Positions 1 through 8,068 of a stretch of 22,860 nucleotides of DNA are shown piece after piece. Below the pieces are notes generated by a model. It was not told the origin of the DNA and ran no database searches. It was given only the letters and a program-made list of their open reading frames with translations. The DNA is from Dehalococcoidales bacterium. Lineage in GTDB: Bacteria; Chloroflexota; Dehalococcoidia; Dehalococcoidales; UBA5760. The stretch lies in assembly GCA_028710655.1 (NCBI GenBank), contig JAQTTS010000005.1, positions 1-22,860 of the forward strand, in the 5' to 3' direction. A program made the translations under genes and the position numbers. The first letter of the stretch is position 1. Each line of letters starts with the position of its first letter.

Positions 1-2
1 GT

Positions 3-41
3 GTCGTGAGCGAAGTCCTGTTCGATATGAAGGAGGCGTGA
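3..41 (+). CDS. 3' end of an upstream gene (partial)
   Basis: A reading frame open from the window edge ends with VVSEVLFDMKEA and a TGA at 39-41. The stop lies just before the TTG start of the next gene and overlaps its Shine-Dalgarno region, the same coupled layout seen through the rest of this operon. Only 12 residues are visible, so the product cannot be named; from context a glycosyltransferase or other glycan gene is likely, but that is inference. Confidence 0.45.
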   Translation, partial: VVSEVLFDMKEA

Positions 42-43
42 AT

Positions 44-472
44 TTGTCTGTACTCGGTAAGGTAGTGGCTGGACTGGCTACCCAGAGGAATATGAGTCCC
101 AGAATCGGGGCACTTATAAACGTGTACCAGACGACAGCTATAATCTACGCCCCGTTGACACTGATTGGCGTAGCCACTACCCTCTACGGACTCTGGGGAG
201 CCGAGCTAATCAGAACATACCTGCCATGGTTCACGGTAGGCCACCTGGTAGGGTGCATGATAGTCGTTATCCTGCTGCTGATGGTGTTCTTCTACAAGAT
301 TATAATACCGTCGATAGTAGCCTTCAGCGTCCAGCAGACCTACAAGCACCGCAACCCGATGGTGACCGACCTGCGCAGGATACAGCAGAAACAGGATAAG
401 ATACTGGGCATGCTGGACGACATCGTAGAGAGGATCAGCAGGCTGGAGAACAGCTCGGAGGACGGTAATTGA
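44..472 (+). CDS. small two-helix membrane protein with C-terminal coiled coil
   Basis: I do not recognise a family. The protein (about 142 residues) has two hydrophobic segments, roughly residues 30-52 and 64-95, followed by a charged helical C-terminus (IQQKQDKILGMLDDIVERI) that looks like a coiled coil. An AAGGAGG at 30-36 sits 7 bases before TTG at 44, which makes that start better than the GTG at 38, which almost touches the site. The stop overlaps the TTG of the radical SAM gene (TTGA, 469-472). Its place in a glycan operon suggests a membrane partner for a sugar-transfer or lipid-linked step, which is inference. Confidence 0.7.
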   Translation: MSVLGKVVAGLATQRNMSPRIGALINVYQTTAIIYAPLTLIGVATTLYGLWGAELIRTYLPWFTVGHLVGCMIVVILLLMVFFYKIIIPSIVAFSVQQTYKHRNPMVTDLRRIQQKQDKILGMLDDIVERISRLENSSEDGN

Positions 473-1854
473 AGTACCACTTCATCTATCCCGATATCAA
501 CACCGGATTCTATCCCGGAGCCCACCATGGCATCGCACAACTGGTCAGCGTGCTGAAGCTGGACGGACACAAGGCATCATTGAGCCACATCACGAGGACG
601 CCGACCCGGGACAGGCTGATGAGCGATATCAGGCGTGAGAAGCCGGATATAATCGGTTTCACTGTCATGTCAAATCAGCTTGGCTACGTGACGCAGTGGA
701 GCAAGTGGATAAAGTCCGAGTGCGACATACCCGTTGTCTGCGGCGGAGTACACGCTATCCTGAACCCGGAGGAAACGCTGGCGCTATCGGGAGTCGACAT
801 GGTGTGCGCCGGAGAGGGAGAACACGCTGTACTCGATAACCGATTCTGGTTCAAGGATACAGACGGCAAGGCAGTGAGATGCGCACCGTACAATCTGATT
901 GACAATCTGGATGAGTTGCCCTTCCCGGATTACAGCCTGTTTGACAACGAACGTATGATGGCTCGCCGGGGAGGAGCGTTCGCTGTGATATGCAGCCGGG
1001 GATGCCCGCACAACTGCTATTACTGCAGCAACCATGCGCTTCGGAAACAGCAGAAGGGACTGGGTCGCTATTTCCGGTACAGGAGCGTCGACAACACGAT
1101 TGAGATGTTGTCGGATATCGCCGCCAAGTATCAGGGGATACGCCAGTTCAGCTTCGCCGACGATATCTTCGGGTTGAGCAGGAAATGGGTACTGGAGTTC
1201 TGCGAGAAGTACCCCCGAAAGATGAGTATCCCGTTCGCATGCAACCTGCGTGCTGAGTCGGCCACCAGGGAGCTGTTGGTCAGTCTGCGGGATGCCGGTT
1301 GCCGGGAAATCGAGATGGGCATCGAGTCAGGCAGCGAGGAGCTGCGGAGCAAGGTACTCAATCGCAAGATGACCAACCAGCAAATCAGGGATGCATTCAC
1401 AACTGCACGCAGCGCCGGGATACGGACACGGGCGTACAACATGGTCGGGCTCCCAGGAGAGACGGCGGATATGGTGAGAGAGACGATTGCGTTGAACCGG
1501 GAGGTAAAACCCGACGAGCTGGCGGTATTTTACTATTACCCGTTCCCCGGCACAAAGCTGTATGCTGTCTGCGCAGACAAGGGAATGTTGAGCAGCCAGA
1601 ACTCAACTAATTATGTCGCCAAATCGGTACTTGACCTGCGTACCATACGACCACAAGAACTGAACAAATTGTATAATGAATTTTGTCGGTATGCGTTGTC
1701 CCGGGAGTTTGTACCTTACCCTACCCTTCTGCGTCTTTTGTTCGGCATATCCCATGTGTTTCTCCGCATACTTACTCTAGGCAACGAGATACGGTTAATC
1801 AGGAAGCTGTATACGGTGATGTCGATATCCCGGAAACTCAGGAGAACACAATGA
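469..1854 (+). CDS. B12-binding-type radical SAM protein
   Basis: This 461-residue protein has the layout of B12-binding-domain radical SAM enzymes. Residues about 1-125 form a Rossmann-like cobalamin-binding domain (PDIIGFTVMSNQ, PVVCGGVHAI, GVDMVCAGEGEHA). The radical SAM core begins near residue 168 with the cluster motif CPHNCYYC (Cys179, Cys183, Cys186). Later core elements include FSFADDIFG and EMGIESGS. The DxHxxG cobalamin-ligand motif is not obvious, so true B12 binding is uncertain. The TTG start has GGAGG 7 bases upstream and overlaps the previous stop; the stop overlaps the ATG of the epimerase gene. Members in glycan clusters often methylate or rearrange sugar or lipid carriers, but the substrate here is unknown. 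A second, broken relative lies at 10767-11936. Confidence 0.9.
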   Translation: MKYHFIYPDINTGFYPGAHHGIAQLVSVLKLDGHKASLSHITRTPTRDRLMSDIRREKPDIIGFTVMSNQLGYVTQWSKWIKSECDIPVVCGGVHAILNPEETLALSGVDMVCAGEGEHAVLDNRFWFKDTDGKAVRCAPYNLIDNLDELPFPDYSLFDNERMMARRGGAFAVICSRGCPHNCYYCSNHALRKQQKGLGRYFRYRSVDNTIEMLSDIAAKYQGIRQFSFADDIFGLSRKWVLEFCEKYPRKMSIPFACNLRAESATRELLVSLRDAGCREIEMGIESGSEELRSKVLNRKMTNQQIRDAFTTARSAGIRTRAYNMVGLPGETADMVRETIALNREVKPDELAVFYYYPFPGTKLYAVCADKGMLSSQNSTNYVAKSVLDLRTIRPQELNKLYNEFCRYALSREFVPYPTLLRLLFGISHVFLRILTLGNEIRLIRKLYTVMSISRKLRRTQ

Positions 1855-2909
1855 AAACAGCAGTCGTGGTTGGCACCAGGCCAGAGATAATAAAGATGTC
1901 CCCAGTTATAAGAGAACTAGAGAGCAGGGGAACAGACTATTTCATCCTTCACACAGGGCAACACTACTCCTACAACATGGACGGGATGTTCTTCGCACAA
2001 CTGAAACTACCCCAAGCAAAGTACAATCTGGGTGTGGGTTCGGGCTCACATGCCGAAGAAACCGCCAAGATAATCGCCGGTACGGAAACGGTATTGCTCT
2101 GTGAGAAGCCCGATATTATTCTAGTTGAGGGGGATACTAACAGTGTTCTGGGAGCAGCGCTGACCGCTGCCAAGCTGAATATAGGTATCGGTCATGTCGA
2201 AGCGGGTCTCAGGAGCTACGACCGAAACATGCCCGAGGAGATTAACCGCATACTGGTAGACCACTGCTCAGATTACCTTTTCGCACCCACAGTAAAATCA
2301 AGGGGCATCCTGCTCGGGGAAGGCATTGACGGGGGCAGGATATTCGTTACCGGAAATACCGTCGTCGATGCCGTTCAGCAGAACATAAGACTCGCCGTAG
2401 ATAACCTTGGCTACAAACCCAAGGGATACTTCCTGCTGACCCTGCACCGTCAGGAGAACGTCGACAATCCCTCCAGTCTCAGGATGGTGATTGACGGAAT
2501 CAGTACGGTGGCGCACGAGTACGGCATGCCCGTAGTGTGCCCCATACACCCTCGCACACGAAGGCAAATCAACGAATATGACATGAAACCAGGATTCACG
2601 CTGATTGACCCCGTAGATTATCTGCAGTTCCTGTGGCTGGAAAATAACGCCCGGCTCGTACTGACTGACTCTGGTGGCGTTCAGGAAGAATGCTGTACGC
2701 TTGACGTACCCTGCGTCACGCTGAGAAGTAACACAGAGAGACCGGAGACCATCGATGTCGGGGCTAATATCCTGTCCGGCACATCGTCGCAACGCATACT
2801 GGAATGTACCGACATCATGCTCAAAAGAAGAACAGGCTGGCAAAAACCATTCGGCGATGGTAAAGCTGGCCAAAGGGTAGTTGATATAATAACAGGAGGA
2901 GGCAGTTGA
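1851..2909 (+). CDS. wecB: UDP-N-acetylglucosamine 2-epimerase (non-hydrolysing)
   Basis: The 352-residue protein is a non-hydrolysing UDP-GlcNAc 2-epimerase, a cytoplasmic GT-B-fold enzyme that interconverts UDP-GlcNAc and UDP-ManNAc. Visible family motifs are GTRPEIIKMSPVI, HTGQHYSYNMDGMFF, GDTNSVLGA, HVEAGLRSYDR, MPEEINR, TLHRQENVD, HPRTR and LTDSGGVQEE. Asp95, Glu117, Glu130 and His199 match the conserved acidic and histidine positions of the family, and length is normal. The ATG at 1851 overlaps the previous TGA and has AGGAG 6 bases upstream; an in-frame ATG at 1683 would give a 56-residue extension lying inside the upstream gene and is rejected. The HVEAGLRSYD form is that of WecB-type enzymes and unlike the FnlC/CapG (L-FucNAc) branch. 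Confidence 0.93.
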   Translation: MKTAVVVGTRPEIIKMSPVIRELESRGTDYFILHTGQHYSYNMDGMFFAQLKLPQAKYNLGVGSGSHAEETAKIIAGTETVLLCEKPDIILVEGDTNSVLGAALTAAKLNIGIGHVEAGLRSYDRNMPEEINRILVDHCSDYLFAPTVKSRGILLGEGIDGGRIFVTGNTVVDAVQQNIRLAVDNLGYKPKGYFLLTLHRQENVDNPSSLRMVIDGISTVAHEYGMPVVCPIHPRTRRQINEYDMKPGFTLIDPVDYLQFLWLENNARLVLTDSGGVQEECCTLDVPCVTLRSNTERPETIDVGANILSGTSSQRILECTDIMLKRRTGWQKPFGDGKAGQRVVDIITGGGS

Positions 2910-3826
2910 ACAAGATACTGGTAACCGGCGGCATGGGATTCATCGGGACAAACCTTGTGCTGGAACTAAAGAAGCGCGGGCATGAAGTCTGGGTATGTGA
3001 CCTTACGCATCATGGAGGGAACAACTATGTGCGTTGTGATGTCCGCGAGTACAGGCAACTGGAGAGGTTATTCGACCAGCACAGGTTCGACTACGTGTAT
3101 CACCTAGCCGCAGAGTACGGAAGGTGGAACGGCGAGGACTATTACGAAAACCTTTGGCGGACGAATGTCGTCGGGACCAAGAACCTAATCCGGTTACAGG
3201 AGAAACACAGGTTCCGCATGGTATTCTTCTCAAGCGCCGAGGTATACGGGGATTATACCGGCAAGATGAGCGAGGATGTCATGGAAAAAGTACCGATAAA
3301 GCAGATGAACGACTACGCCATGACAAAGTGGGTCGGGGAGATGCAGGTAATCAACTCTGCGGGTATGTTCGGCACGGAAACGGTCAGGGTCAGACCAGTA
3401 AACGCCTACGGACCGCACGAGCATTACAGCCCGTACAGGGGAGTGATACCCAATTTCATATACAAAGCCATAAACAACATACCATATACGGTGTACCTGG
3501 GACACAGGCGGATATTCGACTACGTGGCTGATACCTGCCGGACATTCGCTAACATAGTTGATAACTTCATCCCCGGTGAGGTCTATAATGTCGGCAGTGC
3601 GGAGGAGTGGGAGGAGGACATAAAATATGTGTCTGATCTCATCCTGATGAACCTGGGAAAAGGCGATGATATGGTCACGTACAAGGAGGCCGAGCCGTTT
3701 ACCACGCAGGTAAAACACATGGACTTCTCAAAAATCAGGCGCGACCTCAAGCACGACCCCAGGATAACGCTCGATATCGGAATCCAGGCGACAATAGCGT
3801 GGATGATGCAGGACATGGGAATATGA
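2906..3826 (+). CDS. NAD-dependent epimerase/dehydratase (extended SDR)
   Basis: An extended short-chain dehydrogenase of 306 residues acting on a nucleotide sugar. The N-terminal NAD(P) loop is TGGMGFIG (residues 7-14), the HLAAE segment is near 66-70, the catalytic serine is in FFSSAEVYG (about 109-110) and the YxxxK pair is Tyr137/Lys141 (YAMTK). The C-terminal RVRPVNAYGPHE and RIFDYVADTCR segments are typical of UDP-glucose 4-epimerase or dTDP-glucose 4,6-dehydratase relatives. The exact reaction (epimerase, dehydratase or decarboxylase) cannot be read from sequence. It starts at a TTG with a strong AGGAGGAGG upstream, overlapping the epimerase stop (TTGA), and its own stop overlaps the ATG of the glycosyltransferase. 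Confidence 0.88.
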   Translation: MNKILVTGGMGFIGTNLVLELKKRGHEVWVCDLTHHGGNNYVRCDVREYRQLERLFDQHRFDYVYHLAAEYGRWNGEDYYENLWRTNVVGTKNLIRLQEKHRFRMVFFSSAEVYGDYTGKMSEDVMEKVPIKQMNDYAMTKWVGEMQVINSAGMFGTETVRVRPVNAYGPHEHYSPYRGVIPNFIYKAINNIPYTVYLGHRRIFDYVADTCRTFANIVDNFIPGEVYNVGSAEEWEEDIKYVSDLILMNLGKGDDMVTYKEAEPFTTQVKHMDFSKIRRDLKHDPRITLDIGIQATIAWMMQDMGI

Positions 3827-4956
3827 GAATCCTGTTTATGCAAGAATCCGACTGGCTGAAACGGAACATGCATCAGCAACACCACCTGGCCGAGCTGTTG
3901 GCGTTAAGAGGCCACGAGATAAGGGTTATCGATTACGAAGTCGGCCATAAGTTGAGACTGCTCATGAGGCGTATGGTATTCCGCAACGTTAATAAGATAT
4001 ACGATGGTGCTGATGTCACAGTGATACGGCCAGGGATTATAGGCATCCCCGGGTTGGACTACCTATCCCTGATTGTGACCCACCGGAAGGAACTCGTCGA
4101 ACAGATAAGGGATTTCAACCCGGATGTTATAGTAGGGTTCGGGATACTGAATAGTTATCTGGCATGCAGCCTCGGCAAGCCCTTCATATATTACTGGATT
4201 GATACGTTGCATGACCTCATACCGTTCGGTCCCTTCAGGATGCTGGGTAAAGCAATAGAACAGATTACCCTCTCGAAGTCACATCAGGTACTCGCTATCA
4301 ACAGTAAGCTAGCCGAATATATCCGCCGTATTGGAGGACGCCAAGTCGATGTGCTGGGTGCTGGCATTAACCATGAGCGTTTCAACAAGTCGGTGGACGG
4401 ATCGGAGACCCGACTGAGATACGGATTCAAGGACACCGATTGTGTATTGTTCTACATGGGATGGCTCTACAGGTTCTCCGGGCTAGACAAGGTCATAGAA
4501 AGGATGGCGGAGATTGGCGACGATAGTATCAAACTAATCGTAGTCGGCGACGGAGACAGTTATGACAGGCTGACTGTGTTGGCTGGGTCGAATGCAGGCA
4601 ACGTGCTTGTGCTGGGCAAGCAACCCTACGATAAAATCCCGCAATACATCGCCGCATCCGATGTCTGCATACTGCCGGCGGCACCCGACGAGAAGATAAT
4701 GCAGAATATTGTACCCATAAAAGTATACGAATACCTTGCCATGGGTAAGCCGGTGGTTTCTACGAGGCTACCCGGTGTTGTAGCGGAGTTCGGGAAAGGA
4801 GTGCTGTACGCCGATTCCCCCGATGATGTGGTTGACAAGGCAAGGGCGGTAAAGCATGGTTCCGTCACAGCTTGTGTTGCGAAGTACGCTATCCCGAGCT
4901 GGGGGACTATCTCTGACCAATTTGAGAAAATATTAAAGGAGTGTATAGATGCGTGA
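3823..4956 (+). CDS. glycosyltransferase, GT4-like (GT-B fold)
   Basis: A 377-residue GT-B glycosyltransferase that would move a sugar from a nucleotide donor to a glycan or lipid acceptor at the inner face of the membrane. The C-terminal donor-binding half is typical of family GT4: YMGWLYRFSGLDKVIE, KLIVVGDGDSYDRL, VLGKQPYDKIPQYIAASD, then IVPIKVYEYLAMGKPVVST, where the Glu and G-K-P-V positions match the family EX7E/G-x-P region. The N-terminal acceptor half (QHHLAELLALRGHEIRVID) is also recognisable. I place the start at ATG 3823, overlapping the previous stop as ATGA, rather than GTG 3799. The stop overlaps the next gene by 8 bases. Donor and acceptor are unknown. Confidence 0.88.
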   Translation: MRILFMQESDWLKRNMHQQHHLAELLALRGHEIRVIDYEVGHKLRLLMRRMVFRNVNKIYDGADVTVIRPGIIGIPGLDYLSLIVTHRKELVEQIRDFNPDVIVGFGILNSYLACSLGKPFIYYWIDTLHDLIPFGPFRMLGKAIEQITLSKSHQVLAINSKLAEYIRRIGGRQVDVLGAGINHERFNKSVDGSETRLRYGFKDTDCVLFYMGWLYRFSGLDKVIERMAEIGDDSIKLIVVGDGDSYDRLTVLAGSNAGNVLVLGKQPYDKIPQYIAASDVCILPAAPDEKIMQNIVPIKVYEYLAMGKPVVSTRLPGVVAEFGKGVLYADSPDDVVDKARAVKHGSVTACVAKYAIPSWGTISDQFEKILKECIDA

Positions 4957-5947
4957 GATTCTGAAAAACTACCGCAATAAGACCGTATTGATTACCGGGG
5001 GCGCCGGTTGTGTTGGCTCCAACCTCACCAAGGCACTGGCAGAAGCCGACTCCGCAAAAATCATCGTCCTGGATGACCTCTCGGCCGCAGCCCGGTGGAA
5101 TGTGCCTGAAGGACCAGCCGTAACATTCATCCGCGGAAGCATACTTGATGATGAGGTACTGAAACGGGCATTCTCACAGAAGGTGGATTGTGTCTTCCAC
5201 TTGGCTGCTCACTTCGCCAACCAGAACTCGGTGGATAACCCTGAAACCGATCTCGACGTCAACGGCAAGGGAACCATCAAGGTGTTACAGTACTCCCACC
5301 TGTCCGGCGTAGGGAGAGTGGTATTCGCTTCTTCGGGGTGTTCGGTATACGGCAGTAAGGCTCCGTTACCGTTGACGGAAGACTTCGTATCCCTGTACCT
5401 CGATACACCATACCAGATTACGAAACTGCTGGGCGAGTTGTACTGCAACTACTTCCATAATCGATATGACCTGCCAGTAGCCATTGCCCGGTACTTCAAC
5501 ATATTCGGTCCGGGAGAAATCCCCGGGGCATACCGCAACGTCATACCTAACTTCCTGTGGAAAGCTATGCATGGTGATGCTCTCACAGTCACCGGCACAG
5601 GCCATGAAACCCGCGACTTTACGTACGTCGGCGACATCGTTGAAGGCACATTACTGCTGGGCGTAGTACCCGAGGCGGTTGGAGGTGCCTTCAATATTGC
5701 ATCCGGGACAGAAACTACGGTGAGCGACATCGCCACCATCGTGAATAATCTCACAGCTAACACAAAGGGTGTCCGCTATACCCCCAGAAGAGACTGGGAC
5801 AAGATAGTAAGACGCCGGGCTTCCATCGAAAAAGCCAAAAGAATCATCGGGTATAATCCGGTGACAACCGTAGAGGAAGGAATCAAGATGGCCTACAACT
5901 GGATTACGGCGAACTACGATGCAATTAAAAGAGATGCCAGGTTCTAG
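4949..5947 (+). CDS. NAD-dependent epimerase/dehydratase (extended SDR)
   Basis: The second extended SDR of the operon, 332 residues. It shows the nucleotide-binding loop TGGAGCVG (about 16-23), VLDDLS at the end of beta-2, HLAAHFA (84-90), the active-site serine in FASSGCSVYG and the pair Tyr155/Lys159 (YQITK). RYFNIFGPGE and ETRDFTYVGD further along are classic for UDP-glucose/UDP-GlcNAc 4-epimerases and relatives. An AAGGAG lies 7-8 bases before ATG 4949, and the gene overlaps the glycosyltransferase end by 8 bases. It is clearly different from the SDR at 2906-3826, so this is not a recent duplication. Substrate unknown; a UDP-hexose or UDP-N-acetylhexosamine is likely. Confidence 0.88.
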   Translation: MREILKNYRNKTVLITGGAGCVGSNLTKALAEADSAKIIVLDDLSAAARWNVPEGPAVTFIRGSILDDEVLKRAFSQKVDCVFHLAAHFANQNSVDNPETDLDVNGKGTIKVLQYSHLSGVGRVVFASSGCSVYGSKAPLPLTEDFVSLYLDTPYQITKLLGELYCNYFHNRYDLPVAIARYFNIFGPGEIPGAYRNVIPNFLWKAMHGDALTVTGTGHETRDFTYVGDIVEGTLLLGVVPEAVGGAFNIASGTETTVSDIATIVNNLTANTKGVRYTPRRDWDKIVRRRASIEKAKRIIGYNPVTTVEEGIKMAYNWITANYDAIKRDARF

Positions 5948-5959
5948 GAGAATTTGACA

Positions 5960-6943
5960 ATGCTGAGAGACAAGACGATACTGGTAACCGGCGGAACTGG
6001 CAGCTTCGGTCAGGAATTCGCACGGATAGTCCTTCGTGACTACTCGCCGCATGCTCTGAGGATATATTCCAGAGGGGAATTCCTGCAGAGCGAGATGGCA
6101 CAGAAGTTCAATGACGACAGGCTGAGGTTCTTCATCGGCGACGTACGTGACCGGGACCGGCTGAGGAGGGCTATGGAGGGAGTGGATATCGTGGTTCATG
6201 CCGCCGCACTCAAGCAGGTTCCGGCAGTCGAATACAACCCCATCGAGGCAGTCCACACCAACATCACGGGAGCCGTCAATGTAGTTGACGCGGCACTGGA
6301 CAAGGGCGTCGGCAGGGTGCTGGCCATCGGCACCGACAAGGAGGTACACCCGGTAAACCTGTACGGCGCTACCAAGCTGGTGGCCGAGAAGCTGTTCGTG
6401 CAGGCCAACTCCTATGCCACGCACAGCACGATGTTCAGTTGCTCAAGGTACGGCAACGTCGTCGGGAGCAGGGGTAGCGTGATTCCCCTGTTCAAGAAGC
6501 AGAAGCGGGAAGGGAGACTCACGGTAACAGACGAGCGGATGACCCGCTTCTGGCTGTCGCTGGAGCAGGGAGTACGGTTCATCATCGGCTGTATCGAAAG
6601 GATGCGGGGCGGCGAAGTGTTCGTTCCCAAGATACCAAGCGCAAGGGTTATGGACGTGGCCGAGGCAGTAGCCCCCGGAGTACCGACTGCCGTCACCGGG
6701 ATACGACCCGGGGAGAAGCTGCATGAGCTACTGATTGCTCCCGAGGACAGCAGGCGCACTCTGGAGTTCGGCGACTACTTCGTGATAACGCCTGATTTCC
6801 CGTTCTGGAGGGTCGATGACACTGTTGAGTACGGCGGCGAGGCTGGCATACCCTGCCCGGACGGGTTCCAGTACGGCAGCGACATCAACCGGGAGTGGCT
6901 GTCGGCAGAGAGGCTACGGACGATGATACAGGAGGCCGCATGA
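5960..6943 (+). CDS. PseB-like UDP-GlcNAc 4,6-dehydratase (inverting)
   Basis: A 327-residue soluble SDR of the PseB/CapE/WbpM group, which removes water from UDP-GlcNAc to give 4-keto-6-deoxy sugars. Motifs are TGGTGSFG, IYSRGEFLQSEM, FFIGDVRDRDRL, HAAALKQVP, the GTDKEVHPVNLYGATK stretch and GNVVGSRGSVIPLF. Asp126, Lys127 and Tyr135 correspond to the Asp-Lys-Tyr catalytic set of PseB, and the LYGATK form plus short length favour PseB over FnlA/CapE (which has MGISK) or the long membrane WbpM/FlaA1 type. ATG 5960 is chosen because AGGAG at 5946-5950 is 9 bases away; the TTG at 5954 is too close. No PseC aminotransferase is in the window, so the end sugar is undetermined. Confidence 0.88.
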   Translation: MLRDKTILVTGGTGSFGQEFARIVLRDYSPHALRIYSRGEFLQSEMAQKFNDDRLRFFIGDVRDRDRLRRAMEGVDIVVHAAALKQVPAVEYNPIEAVHTNITGAVNVVDAALDKGVGRVLAIGTDKEVHPVNLYGATKLVAEKLFVQANSYATHSTMFSCSRYGNVVGSRGSVIPLFKKQKREGRLTVTDERMTRFWLSLEQGVRFIIGCIERMRGGEVFVPKIPSARVMDVAEAVAPGVPTAVTGIRPGEKLHELLIAPEDSRRTLEFGDYFVITPDFPFWRVDDTVEYGGEAGIPCPDGFQYGSDINREWLSAERLRTMIQEAA

Positions 6944-7101
6944 AGATTAAACGCAGGCCGTCCAAGGACATCGTGATTGGCCTGTGCCTGATGGTTGTTA
7001 CGATAGCTCTTATCGTTGCGCTACTGGTGTACGACGCAGGACAGCAGGCATCGATAACCAACGACCCGGTATGGGGAGTACCCGGTAAGGTGCAGGAGTA
7101 G
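6940..7101 (+). CDS. small single-helix membrane protein
   Basis: A 53-residue peptide with a basic N-terminus (MKIKRRPSKD), one membrane helix at about residues 11-31 and a short polar tail. The ATG overlaps the dehydratase stop (ATGA, 6940-6943) and has AGGAGG 4 bases upstream, which supports a real last gene of the operon. Function is unknown; the positive-inside rule predicts a short cytoplasmic N-terminus and an exported tail. It is followed by a 188-base convergent gap with no clear terminator. Confidence 0.65.
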   Translation: MKIKRRPSKDIVIGLCLMVVTIALIVALLVYDAGQQASITNDPVWGVPGKVQE

Positions 7102-7289
7102 CAGCATTGGTCGTTTTTGCCGGTTACTCCCTGCCGTAGAACCGACCTGTGGTGGCTTGTGGCGCAAAAAACGGCGGGTAGTGACTGCTATTCAAGGGAT
7201 TACACACAATCTACAAGGATAGTCGGTATTTTTGCATTACACAGGACGACAGGGTACTTCGTGCGCAACGGATGTAGCAGATATGATGG

Positions 7290-7772
7290 TTACCTGCGGG
7301 AAGTCGTCCTTCGCTTGGCAGTAGTTTTCCGCTTGGTAGTTGTCGTCCGCTTGGTAGCCGCTGGCTTGCGACGGACAATACGACGCTTGGTCGTGGTTGG
7401 CTTCTGCTCGCCCCAGAGCCACTTAGCAGTCCTGGCTAATGCTCTCCCTGTGGTTTTAGCTGCTCCCGATGTAGTAGCTCCCCCGAGGAGAGCGCTGATA
7501 CGGGTTCTCCGGGCACCCCACTTGGCGGTACTCGCCTCTATCTGGCGTGTCTTGGCAAGGTTGAGATCGGCTCTGGCTGTTTCGAGGGCAGCTCGCGCCT
7601 CTATCTCTTTGGTCAGCCGCTCCATGCGGGCGGCGCGCAGATCGGCTCGGGCACGCTCCAGCTCGGCACGGGTGGTTGCCTTGCGGATTTCCCGTGCGGC
7701 CTTTTCCTCCTTGGTCAGTGCATTGTCCACGGAGCGCATCTTTGCTTTTACCCGTTCCAGTAGAGCCGCCAT
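7290..7772 (-). CDS. coiled-coil protein with Lys/Arg/Thr-rich nucleoid-like tail
   Basis: A 160-residue very basic protein. Residues about 10-85 form a charged alanine-rich helix with two similar stretches (ELERARADLRAARMERL and ALETARADLNLAKTR), probably a coiled coil. The last 40 residues are a low-complexity tail of K/R/T/P repeats (RRKPAATKRTTTTKRKTT), like histone H1 or AlgP-type DNA-binding tails. AGGAGG lies 8 bases before the ATG at 7772, and the gene follows the coiled-coil gene at 7778-8050 after a 5-base gap. It probably binds DNA or RNA, or packs nucleic acid. The long antisense ORF on the plus strand (7117-7854) is a shadow of this composition. Confidence 0.75.
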   Translation of the reverse strand: MAALLERVKAKMRSVDNALTKEEKAAREIRKATTRAELERARADLRAARMERLTKEIEARAALETARADLNLAKTRQIEASTAKWGARRTRISALLGGATTSGAAKTTGRALARTAKWLWGEQKPTTTKRRIVRRKPAATKRTTTTKRKTTAKRRTTSRR

Positions 7773-7777
7773 CGCTC

Positions 7778-8050
7778 TTACCTCCTGCTCTTGCCGTTCC
7801 CGGCTGTTCCAGCTGTTCCGGCTATTCCGGCTGTCCCTGCCTTCGCCTCGATAACATGTTTTTCCGCTGTCAGCATGTTGGCCAGTGCCTCGGTCTCCTT
7901 CACTCTGGCCTCGGTCAAGGTTGACAGCTCTTTCTCTATAGCCAGCTTGGTCTCAAGCGCCTGCTTCCTGGAAGCCGCCCTGTCCTCGGCCATATCGTCC
8001 AGTGCTTCCCGGAACGCCCTTACCAGTTTGGTGAGAAACTTTATGCACAT
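7778..8050 (-). CDS. small coiled-coil protein with Gly-Thr-Ala repeat tail
   Basis: A 90-residue unknown. An amphipathic N-terminus (CIKFLTKLVRAFREALDDM) leads into a long charged helix (about 15-70) and then a GTAGIAGTAGTAGNGKSRR tail made by a 9-bp tandem DNA repeat. A near-consensus promoter at 8069-8097 would start RNA about 12 bases before the ATG at 8050, with a weak TAGGGA site between, which supports this start. It sits directly upstream of the nucleoid-like protein gene, so the two may act together. Confidence 0.65.
   Translation of the reverse strand: MCIKFLTKLVRAFREALDDMAEDRAASRKQALETKLAIEKELSTLTEARVKETEALANMLTAEKHVIEAKAGTAGIAGTAGTAGNGKSRR
7802..7837 (-). repeat. 9-bp tandem repeat (GGCTGTTCC-like, 4 copies)
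   Basis: Four consecutive imperfect copies of GGCTGTTCC (plus-strand reading: GGCTGTTCC, AGCTGTTCC, GGCTATTCC, GGCTGTCCC) encode the Gly-Thr/Ile-Ala repeat near the C-terminus of the minus-strand coiled-coil protein. The unit is in frame, so copy-number change by slippage would lengthen or shorten the tail without a frameshift. Confidence 0.8.
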
Positions 8051-8068
8051 GTCCCTAACTACCCACGC

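Noticed and set aside
1683..1850. N-terminal extension of the 2-epimerase to an upstream ATG
   Set aside because: The extension overlaps the radical SAM gene in another frame, and the family begins at MKTAVVVGTRPE, which has its own ribosome-binding site.
2298..2873. 191-residue minus-strand ORF
   Set aside because: It lies wholly antisense to the UDP-GlcNAc 2-epimerase.
5651..6424. 257-residue minus-strand ORF
   Set aside because: It is a shadow of the second SDR and the PseB-like dehydratase, whose motifs are unmistakable on the plus strand.
1851..6943. Idea that the operon makes UDP-L-FucNAc (FnlA/FnlB/FnlC set)
   Set aside because: The 2-epimerase has the WecB-type HVEAGLRSYD form, and the dehydratase has LYGATK as in PseB, not the MGISK form of FnlA.
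7102..7289. Terminator or RNA gene in the convergent gap
   Set aside because: Short complementary pieces (CGGTT/AACCG near 7120-7150) and T-runs exist, but no stem is followed by a T-run and no tRNA-like fold is visible.
7117..7854. Long plus-strand ORF (245 residues)
   Set aside because: It is antisense to two minus-strand genes that have good ribosome-binding sites and a promoter; its Leu/Val/Arg-rich sequence is the mirror of the low-complexity basic tail.
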